From NCBI GenBank assembly GCA_004431415.1, contig QPMI01000005.1, forward strand, positions 248,001 through 312,000: 64,000 nt of DNA, read 5' to 3'. The stretch is from Cyanophora paradoxa (taxonomy: Eukaryota; Glaucocystophyceae; Cyanophorales; Cyanophoraceae). Shown one piece after another: positions 29,116 through 40,900 of the stretch. Below the pieces are notes generated by a model. It was not told the DNA's origin and made no database searches. It worked only from the letters and a program-made list of their open reading frames with translations. Numbering within the stretch: the stretch's first letter is position 1; every line of letters begins with the position of its first letter. The position numbers and the translations under genes are program-made.

Positions 29116-30438
29116 CCGCCGAGGCGGCGAGCCCAGGTGCTCGGGAGGCACGAGCACTACAACGACTACGAGGACCCGGCGCCGGTACCCCCCGCCCTCT
29201 CTCCCCCACCCCACCCCCCCAGGAGCCTCTTGCCAACGCCGACGTTCGCCGCCGCGCAGGACCCGTTCAAGAAGGAGCACGTTCTGCCCAAGAAGGTGGG
29301 GTCCCGCTTCCGACCCCTCTCAGCCCCTCTGCTATCCTCTAACGTCTTCTTCTCAGGTGGAGGGGGAGGACGTGTTCAAGAAGCGGGAGGTGCCCGTGCG
29401 GAGGCCCCACGAGGAGCGGGAGCTCGTGACCTCGATCCCCGCCATCCCCGCCCCGCCCCCGCGCTACGTGCGCCCGCCCCGCCCCCCGCCCCCCGCCCCC
29501 CGCCCCGCTACGCGCTAAGAGTAGTTTCCAAGAGTTTCTAAGATATCTACTATTCATTTGTAGTTTCTCCGTGCTTCGCCCCGCTATCTACTAGTTCTAG
29601 TTCTAAGTAAGCCACGCGCGTCCGCCCCCGCGCTACGTGCGCCCGGCCTGCTCCCCGCCTAGCCTTGCCTCCCCTCTTCCTTCGGCGCGAAGTCGTCTCT
29701 GATTTCTTTCCTTTCGCTCACCCACCCGCCTCCCTTCCGCGCAGTACTACGTGTCGGCGATCCTGGACGAGCAGCTGCGGGCGGCGCGGGCGAACAAGCC
29801 CCTCCGGCCCCTCACCATCTCCCAGGTGCGAACGAAGCGGAGCGGGCCTGTACCCCCGTCGTTGTCGTCGTGGTCGGCCCGCTTTGCTTCGTCTTGCTTA
29901 CCTTCTCGCACGTAGTTCGTCGACCAGTTCGCGCGGGAGGCCGGCGGCATGATGCGCTCCGAGAGGCCCCCGCCCGGCACCGTCACGGGCACGGGTACCG
30001 GAGCGGGCACGGGCGCGGGGACGGGGACGGGTACGGGCTCGCGAGGCAAGGCGCGCGCCAGCGGACACGCCTCGGGCAGCGGCGCAGCGGAGGAGACCGC
30101 CCCGTGAGTCACGCTTTCTGGCAGTCTTGCTTAAGCTTGCCTCGGCTTATGTTTCTCGCAGAACGTCGTCGGCTGGGGCCGCCGCCCCGCAGCGGTCCTA
30201 CGGGTCCGTCGGGAGCGAGCGGCCGGCGCCCGCGGCCCCCGCGCCGCCCCCGCCCCCCGCCGTGCAGTCGAGGCCGCAGGCGGAGCCGCCGGCGCGGCCC
30301 GACGCGCCGCCCCTGCCCCCGCCGCCGGCGGCTCGGTCGCTGGCGCAGGCCGACGCGGTACGGAGCGGCGGCTCGGCGGTCCGCTCGGGCGTGCGGACGG
30401 GCGGCTTCCAGCTCGCCGGCGAGGTCCTCGCATCGTAG
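27587..30438 (+). CDS. Unknown proline-rich conserved protein (full-length copy)
   Basis: Starts MPSQELPESPTRVRPITEPH, with CDKAWNYKLRNVKNRD, then after GT-AG introns LLEARKDERLAAGASWQNTQ, KEWGVGTRANAGISGAHDW, RTNLMRARRAEELARGKQML, LLLERKHGFIRDGERILKEM, REDFFIRYR, KREAIESGQKWGDELKPPPP, RYEASPHEQSRKRYLAKV, AQVLGRHEHYNDYEDPAP, DPFKKEHVLPKK, REVPVRRPHEERELVTSIPA, SAILDEQLRAARANKPLRPL, FVDQFAREAGGMMRSERPPP and a Gly/Thr then Pro/Ala-rich tail ending TAG 30438. Many charged helices suggest a structural or cytoskeletal protein; I do not recognise the family. Introns carry GTACCCC on the coding strand, and one holds a 33-base C run (29,081-29,113). Its 3' two-thirds are duplicated in inverse orientation at 20,430-22,343. 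Confidence 0.6.
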
Positions 30439-30708
30439 GTACTGCTAGCTAGCTAGCTAGACGGAAGAAAGGAAAGATCGCGGCCCCGGGCGAGCTGTTA
30501 TTATATGATGTCGCATTAATTTCACGCATGCACAGTGCCCGTAATTGAGGTGGATCCCAGAGGGAACCCGACCTCGCCTCGTAGCTATAGTAGCTGGGGA
30601 GGAAGGGAACGGCAGGCGACGTGTTCTGAAGTCGAGATGGCTCTGGTTTCGCGCAAACACATGTCCGCGGTGTGGGATGGGTTCGGGGGCCGGGGGGGCC
30701 TGGGATGG

Positions 30709-32072
30709 TTAGAGGGCGCCCTGGGGGTACCGCCGCCGGAGCTCGTCGAAGAAGATCTTGTACCCCTTCGGGTTGGCGGGGTCCTGGGGTACCATGGTGG
30801 GGTCGTTCTCGAGCCAGCGCTTCTCCACCGCGCCCCACTTCTCGTACCTGCAGGGGGTACGCAGTCACTTCCATTCTCTGTAAAAACATAATAGAGGGGG
30901 TACGGGCGCGCCTGGCGTCGGTGACCTCGGTGGTCTGGAGCCGGAGCGAGGAGATGGGCGCCTCAGTCTCGACCAGGTACACGTCTGCGGGGGTACGCCG
31001 CTCAGGCGCGGGAAAGGGGGGAACAGGCGGCGGGGGTAGGGGGGGTAGGGGGGTGGGGGGGGGCGGGGGGTGCGCGCCGCTCCACTCGTTGTCTGGCGAA
31101 GGGGAGGGGGGTATGGAATGAGGGGCGAAGAGTCAAGGGAGGGTACACGAGGCGAAGCGGGAGAGGCCCACCGAGATAGGAGCCTGCGGGTTGGGGTACA
31201 GAGATGAGCGGGGCGCGTGCAGAGGTGGGGGGTACGCGTGCGTACCGCCGTGGTGGACCCGGGGGTTGGGGAAGCGGAAGAGGTGCAGAAAGGCCGACGC
31301 GGGCCGCGCTATACCCATCTCCTCCTCCAGCTCCCGCACCGCTGCCGCCTTCTCAGCGGTACCCAGCGGCGGGCGGGAGCTGCCGGCGGCTGTACCCGTG
31401 CCGAGGCTGTCCTCGCCGGCGGAGACGTGCCCAGCGCTGCGGGGCGCGTGAGGCGGGGCGCGGGCGTTGGGCGCGCAGCGGGCGCACGAGCTGATGTCCC
31501 ACATGTCTGACGCAGAGAGGGACGAGGTGCGAAAGTCAGGCGAGCCTCCGCTGCATGGCGGCGGGCGCCGGCGGGGACCTGGGTAGGACTGCTTAGTCGG
31601 GTGCCTCCGCTGCAGCAGCAGCTCGCCGTCCTGCGCCGCGGCGCTCGGCCGCGCGCCGCGCGCGGCTGCGATGACCATGGCCTGGGATGGGCCGGCGGCA
31701 CCTTGTTGATGACCCACGTGTGCACGGAGCTGCGCGGACGAGAAGCGCCGTCAGAGAAGCGCTCGGTGGTCTCTGGCGCAGTCAGCGCGCGCACGTGTGC
31801 CAGCTGCCGTCGCGGTGGCACTCCTTCCGCTTCTTCCTCACCTGCGGGCCGTCGCGCGGCGCCCGGCACAGCGCACGCCAGCAGACCGCCCGCACCTGCT
31901 CTGCCGTCGCCGGGTCGACCATCGGCGAGCCGTCCTCGTTCAGCACGTCGAACATCTCCTGCTCCTCGGCCCGCTGCGAGCGCCGCGCGTCGGCCCATCG
32001 ACCCGTCAACCGGGAGCGCCACGCGCGTCGCCGCACCTTGCTGTGGGCCAGCGCTTCGTCGTGGGACGCCAT
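30709..32072 (-). CDS. Nudix hydrolase, IPP-isomerase-like / plant NUDT3-like
   Basis: ATG at 32072 (MASHDEALAHSKVRRRAWRS). Exons joined by eye give: EMFDVLNEDGSPMV; KKRKECHRDGSWHT spliced to SVHTWVINK; DGELLLQRRHPTKQSYPG; MWDISS then GHVSAGEDSL; EKAAAVRELEEEMGI, the RELEEE core of the Nudix box; FLHLFRFPNPRVHHGG; DVYLVETEAPISSLRLQTTE; then a Val/Pro-Asp segment and YKIFFDELRRRYPQGAL ending at 30709. Order and motifs match the Nudix domain of isopentenyl-diphosphate isomerase-like hydrolases and plant NUDT3, which hydrolyse nucleoside or prenyl diphosphate substrates; the substrate here is unknown. The glycine/acidic start of the box is interrupted by an intron. Introns contain GGGGTAC on the plus strand, that is GTACCCC in the sense direction. 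A decayed copy of exon 1 lies upstream at 32,990. Confidence 0.75.
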
Positions 32073-32534
32073 CGGCAGCGCTCGCCCTGTTCGTCTCCTG
32101 GCTGCAGGCGCCGGGCTCTTTGACCGGCTCTCCGGTTCGGTTGAGTGCTGGTACGGTAGTTCTGTTCAATTCAACGCACGCTGCTGGGCGCGGCCGCGCC
32201 TGCGCGCGACTCCGTTCGGTGTGACTGTACCCTGGGATTTCGTTCGCATCAAGGCAGCAAGTCGATCGGAATTCGCAGTACTAGTGCTAGTGTACCCTGC
32301 GGCCCGATCGGAATTCGAAGCTTGCGGCGACATTGTACATGTCTTAAGCTTGCAATTCAATTCGCCAGCCGGCCCGAGCCGGGCCGGGGCCCGGGGGCCG
32401 GCCCCGGCCGGGCGCCGGCCGCGGGGGCCGCGCCGGGGCCCGGCCGCCCGGGCCGCCCGGCGCGCGAGCCTCCGAGCCAGAGTCGACGTCCGAGCCTCCG
32501 ACTCAGAGGCTCCGAGGAGATCTCAGTCTCAGAG

Positions 32535-32789
32535 TCTACCGTGTTACACTTAATTAATGCGCCAGAAATTAATGCGTTTTTGGACCCGGACCCCTAGTAT
32601 GGATATTAATGCGGTACCGAATTAATGCGTTTTGAAGCCTTTTGACTGCTGTGAGGGGGTACATAAAGCAGTTTCTTAGCGTTGCGATATTAATGCGGTC
32701 CCAAATTAATGCGTTTTGCCAGCGGAAAACGCATTAATTTGGGACCGCATTACTTAAGTGCGCGCATTACTTAAGTGTTACACGGTAGA
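32535..32789. mobile_element. MITE-like element, copy 3 (~255 bp), best-preserved ends
   Basis: Ends are inverted: CTACCGTGTTACACTTAA at the left and its near-perfect complement ending GTTACACGGTAG at the right (about 25 of 28 positions pair). Inside, in the same order as copies 1 and 2: GACCCGGACCCC, GGGGGTACATA, GCGGTCCCAAATTAATGCG, and its complement AACGCATTAATTTGGGACCG. No clear target-site duplication is visible. Confidence 0.75.
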
Positions 32790-32989
32790 GGCTCGCCGGC
32801 AAGCCTTGAAGCGGCGGCGCCGGCGGCCGGCAAGACTGGGCAAGTTACGCCGGCAACTCGGCGGCAACTTGCCGGCAAGTCGCCGCTGCCTCGGCCCTTA
32901 TCCCGGATCGGATTCCCGGTCCGGATTCCCGGCCCGGATCCGGATCGAGGCCCCGATTCGAGGGCCGGAGCGCGCGGCGGATCCGGAGC

Positions 32990-33272
32990 CGTCCTCGACG
33001 CCTCGTTCAGCACGTCGAACTTCGGAACTTACGGTCGAACATCTCCTCAGGGCCTGCTCCTCGCCGAGCTGCGAGTGGCCCGAGTCCTCGCGATCGGCCC
33101 GCTGCGCTGCCTGCGCATGCGAGCGCCGCGCGTCGCGAAATCGATCGGCCGCGGCCTATCGACCCGGCCCGTCAATTGCAACCGGGAGCGCCACGTGCAC
33201 GTGCACGCGCGTCGCCTCCGCCGAGTCGCCGCACCTTGCTGTGGGCAAGCGCCTCATCGTGGGACGCCATCG
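32990..33272 (-). pseudogene. Decayed, insertion-inflated copy of Nudix exon 1
   Basis: Blocks of 31,931-32,073 recur here in order: CGTTCAGCACGTCGAAC, GAACATCTCCT, GAGCGCCGCGCGTCG, ACCGGGAGCGCCACG, CACCTTGCTGTGGGC and CGTGGGACGCCATCG. They are interrupted by many short insertions that look like local duplications (for example GTGCACGTGCAC). Both copies have the same orientation. Stops and frame changes make it non-coding. Confidence 0.75.
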
Positions 33273-33866
33273 CCTCCTGAGTCCTGCCTGCTCCCAGGAC
33301 TCGCCGGCCGCGCGCAGGGGTCCCGATCGCGAACTTTGGAAGCCCAACAGTCCGATCTATAGCCTAGTAGCCTTGTACTTCGGTAATAGCTACGTACGAT
33401 ATCGATGAGGTGCGCATCATGCATATGATCATGATCATGCGCGCATGCGGTACAAAAATTTCACCGAGACTCGCCGAGTCAGAGAGATGCATATGCATAT
33501 ATATACGCGATATGCATGGTGTATCATAGCACGTATATATGTACCGTAGTACGTATACGGTACATGTTCTTGATCACACGCATGCGCAGCTCCTCCGGCG
33601 GCCCAGCTGTGTCAAATCTGGCTGTGGGAAAACCAGTGACCAGTTCTTCGTTTTTTAGAGAAGTCCAGTTTTTCAGTGCGCAATATATATAGCAACTTGC
33701 CAGGTTTCGAATTCAGCTGCATATGTAATATATATGTTCACCTACTTGGCGCAGACTACGACGACTGTCTGCTCCGTTCATACTACAACGCGGCGGAATT
33801 CGTAGTAGGTAATCATGTGATATCCCTTATGATAATCATATGATGCTCCCGCCTCTTCCGTCACAG

Positions 33867-36800
33867 ATGGAATCATCGAGCCAGTGCTTGAACTCACAAA
33901 GCCTATTATGCGCGGAATGTGTACTCTGCAAAATTACAAGGACGGTTTCGTGAGCTGCTACAAAGGCATGTACCCAGTGGTGCAAGCTGGTCTTTTATTC
34001 TCGCGACAGGGCGTTTACGGATGATAATCGATGAACGGACAGGCGACACTGGCGGGCAGCGCCGATGCTACGGACACAAGCCCGCAACTTTCGGTCAACC
34101 TGCAGGCGAGCTTTTTGTGTTTTGATGATTATGTAGCACCGGCTGCATTTGCAAAATTGCATACGCACGTAAAGCTGCAGTTATTCTCGTGCAGCCTCTA
34201 GACATGTCCAGCAGCATCATGGCATTGCGCACGCACTGCGGCAGGCTATCTAGCTAGCTTGGAGAGTACATATGAATCGCGATGCTCAGACGCTTTTCGC
34301 TAATCGAAATATTAATTACGCTCGATTCCACTCTCAGAAAGACAATGTAATAAACAGCATTGCTGTTGTATCTCAAGTGCGTCATCTCTGGTTCTTGTAC
34401 ATGTGTTCCTAGCGCTGTATGTACTTCTGTATACGGCTGACCTATTAATCCGTCGTCAGGCCAAACCCCTCTGTGTCCAATCCGCCATGTCCGGCGATAT
34501 TCCTCCCTGGATGGACGTTGGCACTCAGTTCCAGGTTCCTTACACTGACGATTGGGGCTTCGCGACCTCGAATTCATGGGACTCTTCTCTGTTTCCCATG
34601 AAGAAGTTTTTCTTCGAGGTTCTCGATGACGGCGAAACGGTTAGTGTCCGGGAATTAAATCTCCTCCTATAGTCCGACTTTGTTCGAAATTGTGTTTTCA
34701 CGATTTTGAAACCATCGATATCCAAGGTCTACAAATCGGAGCTCATTGAAAGGCCTACCAACTTCACGAAGTTGAGCGGCTTGGATCACGTATACTACCA
34801 ATTCAAGCATGACCTGCCAGCACATATTAAAGGTGCGCGTGAAATTAAAGCTTAAGATTGAGATCTAGATGGCCGATGAATCTAGATTTGACGAGCGTGC
34901 ACGCAGGGGATTCTGTCAAAATGACTACAGTGGGTTCGCATTTGCAACTTCTACATTTAATTTTAAGAGCTCATCTTTCAATCATGGACCTCAGGAGGAC
35001 CAATCATGCTTTCGGAGCTGATGGTGAACGGTGCGCTTGTCGGATTTAAACCTCGCCCCACGAGGACGTGGCAACCTAGAACATAAACGTATACACACAT
35101 TTTCCACTCATTAATATGGCAGGATACGACGGCAACATTGCACTGAACAAGCCCGTGACATCGTCGTCTTGCAGTGCGGATTTAATATTCAATCGCCTCA
35201 TCATCACAACGATCGTGCGCGCGCGTGCACACGCAGAGGATCCGCTTGCGAACAGTCCTAGCTTTGCAACTGGTGCAATGAACTTTTGTGTAAATGAGCT
35301 CTTATCTGATTTTATGTTTATTAATGTAAATGAGCGCAGACGGGCTGGGCCGTGATGGCTTGACCTCCGTTTTTGAGGCCAACGAGCTGGAAGAGGCAGG
35401 AAAAAGCTCGACACTTGCCATCGACCTGCAGGCACACTCTTCGCTTTCCATTTGTCCCCCCCTTCAATGCTAAACTAACATATTGCTTCAAAATTTAGAA
35501 AGACTTCTTCATTTCTGAAGTGGATTTATATACGGTGAGATTCCATTGCATGACAGATATATGCAGAACTTATCCTGACAGGATTCGCACGTATAGCGGA
35601 CGGACATCTTTTCCCGCCTGAAGAACTTTACTATTTCTGTAGTCGATGACGGAAAAGTAGTGCGTAAACAAGCTAGCGCTTGTCCGCGATTTAACATCTG
35701 GATTAAACGAAATCGAAACTGATCATGATACGTAAGGTCTATACCAACCCGGGAGGCCCCATCACAATTCCGCCGCCCAATAGCAACAACCCGAATCCGA
35801 ATGTGTACAAGCATGTTGTGAGAGATGCTGGCAACTATCTGGTGAAAGGTGCGCCTTAACAGGTCGGATTTAATCGATTGCGAGTTGACCAGATCGTTTA
35901 TTTTAGGTGACAAGATCCAGATCGAGGTCCCAGCCGACTCGGACATCCAAAGTAAATATTCTTTTCAACATCTACTCACTGCGTATGCATATTGCAACTG
36001 ATCAAGAGTCCGGTAACGGATAACAATTAAAGCACATCTGGAGCTGGCAGAAATCGAGGTTTTTGGACGCGGTCTGTGTAATTATCCAGCTTCCGTGCTT
36101 CGAATTCCGTTTCCAATACTTGTATGAATCGCGCAGAAACCCTACACGTAAATGTTGCCAAGGGAAAGCCAGCAACAGCAAGCTCCGCGTGTGCGCGAAC
36201 TCGCCCCCTCCCCTCCCTCCCCCTCCCCCCCCCTCCCCCCCCCACCCACATGCACATTTCGTCTGATGGCAAATTCGCGTACCGAACAATTGCTTGATTC
36301 TGCCAGCCGGTCCGACGCCACCAAAGCTGTCGGTGAGTACCACCAGTAGACCTTCAAATTCGATGATCTAGTAGGCCGAGCTGAACTCTGATCATGGTGC
36401 CCCGCGCGCACCTTCCGATCCTTGCTCGCGATCGAAGATGGGGCCGGCCACCATGGAAAGTACTACGGAGAGAACGGCTCGACATATAACACGTACCACA
36501 GCGTCGTCGGCGACAAGCAGCCATGGGTGGAAGTGAACCTGCAGGTACGCACACGTAATTGTAATGCGCCATGAATGAAGTTTTGTTTGGAAGCTTAAGC
36601 TTAAATTAAAGGAGGACTGCATTGTACGCGAAATCCACGTCTACAACCGCACCGACTCCGATCATTGGAAGCGCCTGACCAACTTTGAGATCGAGATTTA
36701 CGATGACGGTGTGAAGGTGCGTCCATCACAATAAAAATTATCCGATCAGACTATTGCACTGACTAGTCTGTCTGTATTAATTAGTCTATTGTTTCGCTGG

Positions 36801-37435
36801 CTTGCCACCGATAGATCAATGTTGATGCCTCGATTCTGCGATGCAGGTCTGGCCGCCCGCTGGCTCAGCACTTATCAAACCAGTCGCCGAGGACTTCGAA
36901 GTAAATGGCACGTACAAGAACCTTCTCAAGGTCAAGCCTCCTACTGAGATCTCGGGCGACAAAGTCAAGATCATTATTCCAGGCGGAGGTTCGTTATTTG
37001 ATGTTAATTTGAGCTCCAATCGCAAAGCATTAATTCAAGCGTGAAGGGACGCTCAACTTCGGGGAGCTGGAGGTTATCGGTGCGAATCGAATTTTAACGA
37101 ACAGCCGGCGCGGCGTCAGCCGCTGAGCCGCAGGCCTAGGTCTCGATCTCATTGTCTCTTAATTACGAATGCATTGCCTCGTGCAGGATATCCGTTGAGC
37201 GCTGCAAAGCAACTGGACAGCGAAGCTCAGGTGCAGGACGCAACCGCCGAGCTCGAGGTGACATTGATCATGATCATGAATTAATTCAATTACGACCATG
37301 CTTGTGAGCGCCGTGTCATGGCCGCGGCAGGATTTCGATGTTCTTGTCGATCCGGAGTCGGACTTTGCGAGTGATTTGGAGCGCGGCGACTTCGATGCGT
37401 GCGGAATCGATATGGAGCTCACCCCTGATGCGTAG
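33867..37435 (+). CDS. Discoidin (F5/8 type C) repeat protein, probable lectin
   Basis: At least two F5/8C-like domains can be read across GT-AG introns (donors mostly GTGCG/GTGAG). Domain 1: GYDGNIALNKPVTSSSCSAD, LTSVFEANELEEAGKSSTLA, DFFISEVDLYT spliced (35,535-35,596) to RTDIFSRLKNFTISVVDDGK, NPNVYKHVVRDAGNYLVKGD, LELAEIEVFGRG. Domain 2: NVAKGKPATASS, YYGENGSTYNTYHSVVGDKQ, CIVREIHVYNRTDSDHWKRL, VWPPAGSALIKPVAEDFEVN, LNFGELEVIG. The acidic C-terminus ends DMELTPDA at 37435. An earlier partial domain (ATDTSPQLSVNLQ, ~34,060) hints at a further repeat. Such domains bind glycans or cell surfaces. The 5' end is unresolved and a signal peptide was not found. Confidence 0.65.
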
Positions 37436-37954
37436 GGTCCGTCGGACATCCTGCGCTCATGTACATATATATCGGTCGATGACCGTCGGACATAACGTGT
37501 CCGATGGTCACAAGAGTCACGAGACTCACGACTTGAGCTGTCTCGAGCTAGCGCTCGCGATCTACGTGTGTATCGTGTGAAAGATGCGATGTAAACTGAA
37601 TGCAATATTAATTTACGTCGATCCGGCCACGCAGCTCGGCCCCCCCCCCTCTCCCTTTCCGCCCCTCCCCGGCAGTCTTGCGAGGCCTAGGCTGACGAGT
37701 CCTTTCTTCCTTCTTCCCCCTTCCCCCTCCCCTCCCCCCCCCCCCCCCCCTCCCCCATCTTTCAGCGCCGGGAACCATCCCCGGGCCCTTCCCCCCCCTC
37801 CCCCCCCCCCTACTCCCCTAACCCCTCTCCCCATCCCCCCCACGGCTTCCGACGGCTATCGGCTATCGGCTGCAGGAATTCGAAAAAGGGCTGACGAAGA
37901 GCTGGGAGAAGAGGCGGGGACGGAAGGAGTGGAAGTTGCGCCGTGGCCGGTCAC
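37436..37954. other. C-rich spacer between convergent genes
   Basis: Low-complexity pyrimidine-rich DNA (long CCCCTCC runs at 37,640-37,830) between the discoidin gene and BBS4, which converge here. No gene is supported. Confidence 0.55.
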
Positions 37955-40900
37955 TCACGAGAAGGATGGGGGCCCGCCCTTCCCCCCGCCGGCCCCGGCC
38001 CCGCCCCCGGGCGCGCCGGCGCCTGCGCTGGCGCCGGAAGGGGGGAACTGGAGGAGGTGCGAGAGGGCCTGCCTCTGCTCCAGTACCTCGGGGTCCGAGC
38101 CCCGCGTCTCCTCGTCCAGCTCCTGAAGCGAACGAAGCGAGGCGTACCCCCCTCAGCTGGGGGAGGGGGAGGAAAGCGAGGGGGGTACTGCGCACGGCGA
38201 AGAGGCGCTCGAACTCGAGGAAGTGCTGGCGGGCCTTGTCCTGCTCGCCGCTGTTGTAGAGCGTGATGGCGTAGTTCAGCTCGAAGAGGTGGTCGCTGCG
38301 CCCCCGCGCCCGCTTCGGTTAGACAGCGAAGGCGGGGGAAGCTGACGAAGCCGCTTAAATGCTTTCATGGCGCCGCTTTAGTTGCTTGGTGTACAATAGG
38401 TGGCCGTTGCGCTCGCGGGGCGGGGACGGGGCAGGGCTGGGCAGAGAGACGGCAGAGAGGCGGTCTGGTTCGCCGCGCGTCTTGAAGTTAAGCTAAGAAA
38501 AGCTAAGCTTAAGCTAAGCTAAGCTAAGCTCAAGCTAAGAAGTTAAGCTTAGCTTAAGCTAAGAAGTTAAGCTAGGCCGGCGCGGGTCCGGATCCGGGCA
38601 AGAGCGCAGAAAGTCGAATCGAAGGCCGGCCCCGCCCGGCTGGGCCCATGCCGCACCTCTCCATCTCGATGGCCTTCTCGTAGGCGGAGCAGGCGTTGTC
38701 GAAGTCGTCGAGGCGCGCCAGCGTGATCGCAAGGTACATGTACGACGAGGGGAAGTCCTGCGGCGGGGCAGGGGGAGTTTAGGGCGGGGCGGGGCGTTTG
38801 TGGAGGCTGGGCACATGTATTGAATGGGTTTATTAAAGCAACTTAAAGCTCTAGCTCTCTTACGTCCTGAGGAGCGGTTCGAAGCAGACAGGGCGGGGCG
38901 GGGCGGGGCGGGGCGGCGCAGGGGCGGGGCGGGACAAGACGGGTACCGGCTTGAGGTTGATCGAGGCCGAGAAGTAGTGGAAGGCGGAGGCGTACCTGGC
39001 GCGCCTCAGGTGAGCGGGCGCGAGGGAGGGGAGAGGGGGCGGGAGGGCGGGGCGTCGGAAGGGCGGGAGGGGGGCGGGCGGGGGAGGAGTAGGAGGGCGA
39101 GGAGCCGAGCAGGTCCTAGCGGAAGGGGGGAGGGAGCTCAGGTGAGCGGCGGACGGGGCGTCGGAAGTCGGAGGGCGGTGGGCCTCAGGTGAACGGGCGC
39201 GGCGTGGCGGGCCTCGGGTGAGCGGGGCGGGGCGGGGCTGGGCGGGGCGTCCGAAGGGCGGGCGGGAGGGGGTCGGGCGGGGGGAAGAGTGAAAGGGCGA
39301 GGGCTGAGCTGGTCCTGGCGGGCGCCTAGGAGCCCTGGCCGGGGCCCTAGGAAACGGGCGGGCGAGGAGGATCTAAGAGGGATCTAAGACGGCGCGGAAG
39401 GCGGAGGGCGCGGGGGGCGGGCCAGCGGGCCGGCGGGAGGGAGGGCAAGAGTAAGAGGGCGAGGAGGCTAAGCTAGGCGAGCAGAGGTAAGCCTAGCCCT
39501 GGCCGGGGCAGCGGGCGGGGCGGGCGGGGCACGGGAGGGGGGGGGAGGGGGGGGGAAGCTTCGCTAAGTGGATCATCCTCGAAGCGGGCGGGGCGAAAGC
39601 GGGCGGGGAGGGCGGGGGAAAATCGACTGGGAAATATGGGATAGGAGGGCTTGATATGGGAAAATCGACTACTTATCCCCTCCAAACTTAGAGGCGGGCG
39701 GGGGCGGGGGCGTGGCAGGCGCTCTGGCCAGTGTTGGGGTGTGAAGGCCTACAACCTAGAAGCGTGCGGGGCGGGGGCGGGGCGGGCGGGGGCGGGGGCG
39801 GGGCGGGCGCGGGCGCACTGGCCGGTGTTGAGGTGGACGAGGCCGAGGTTGTAGGAGATGATCCACTCGAAGGGATCCAGGTAGAGCGCCTTCTTCAGGC
39901 ACGCGATCGCCGCCACGTACCTGGCGAGCGCCCCAAGTCAGAGCGCCGTCGCGAGCCGAAGTGCGTCGCTACTAGGTGATACTGCTAGGAAAACGGAATT
40001 CGAAGCTGAAGCCCTCCAAGCTTAAGCTGATGGTAAACACGTTCTAGGAAGGCCGTTTGGAAGGATACGAAGAGCGTAGCGTTCCAAGAGGAGCGTTTGA
40101 AACCAAGGCCGCGGGCCGGAAGGCGCAGAGCCGAAGGGGGGAGGCGGCGAGCGACGAGGGACGCGCGCGGGGTACCCTGGCCCGGGCCCCGGCTCCGGTC
40201 GGACGCACCGCTAGCCCTTGAAGCTAGCTGATCCTAAGAACGTTCTAGGAAGCCCTATTAGAGGATACTGAGAACGTTCTAGGGCGCCCCGGCCCCGGCC
40301 CCCGGCTCCGACCGAGCGCACCGCTGCTTGCCGAAGAAGCACATGCCGATGTTGTTCCAGAGCTGGGCCGAGTTCGGCGTCTGCGCGGCGCGGCGGCGAA
40401 GCGGGGTTGGCGCGGTCGGGCGGGGCGGGCGACGAAGGCAGGCGGGCGCGGGGGCGGTTCGTGGGGTCAGACTGGGCGGGGGATCGCGCGGTCCATCGTA
40501 GGCAGGCAGGGGGGCGGGCGCGGGGGCGGCTCGTGGGGTGGGAGGGATGCTTTCGCTAGGCCGGCGCGGGTCCGGGCGGGGGGGCAGACAGCTGAATCTA
40601 AGGCAAGCAAGCAGGTGCAGGCTGAGTAGGCAGGAGGGACTAGCCAGCTAGTCCCTCGCAGCGGAGGCGCCTGTGCTTTCTAGATCGCATGCGATCTAGC
40701 CGGTGAGCTAGGAGCGCTTGGCGAGCTCTGGAATCACCCCCCCTCTAGCACGCTAAGCCAGCGAGCCATGCGATCTCGGGTCCGGGCGGGACGGAAGGCA
40801 GGCGCAGCGGATCCGGAGGCGCTAGTTCTAGTGAGCTTAGCCGCAAGAGCCTCCCCGCCCCCCGCGTATATCTGGGCGATCTTCCGTTCCCGTGCCGCTA

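Larger units (their letters stand above)
32073..33866. other. Intergenic region with MITE copy 3 and an exon echo
   Basis: Apart from the MITE-like element and the decayed Nudix exon listed separately, this 1.8 kb has GC-rich palindromic stretches (32,365-32,460) and a TA/CATG-palindrome-rich part (33,400-33,560). Open frames up to 288 codons overlap on all strands without recognisable domains and are best seen as GC-rich chance frames. Confidence 0.5.

Noticed and set aside
27699-29342. 547-codon single-exon reading of the unknown gene
   Set aside because: It reads through several GT-AG introns and changes into Arg/Pro-rich nonsense; the inverted copy supports the spliced frames.
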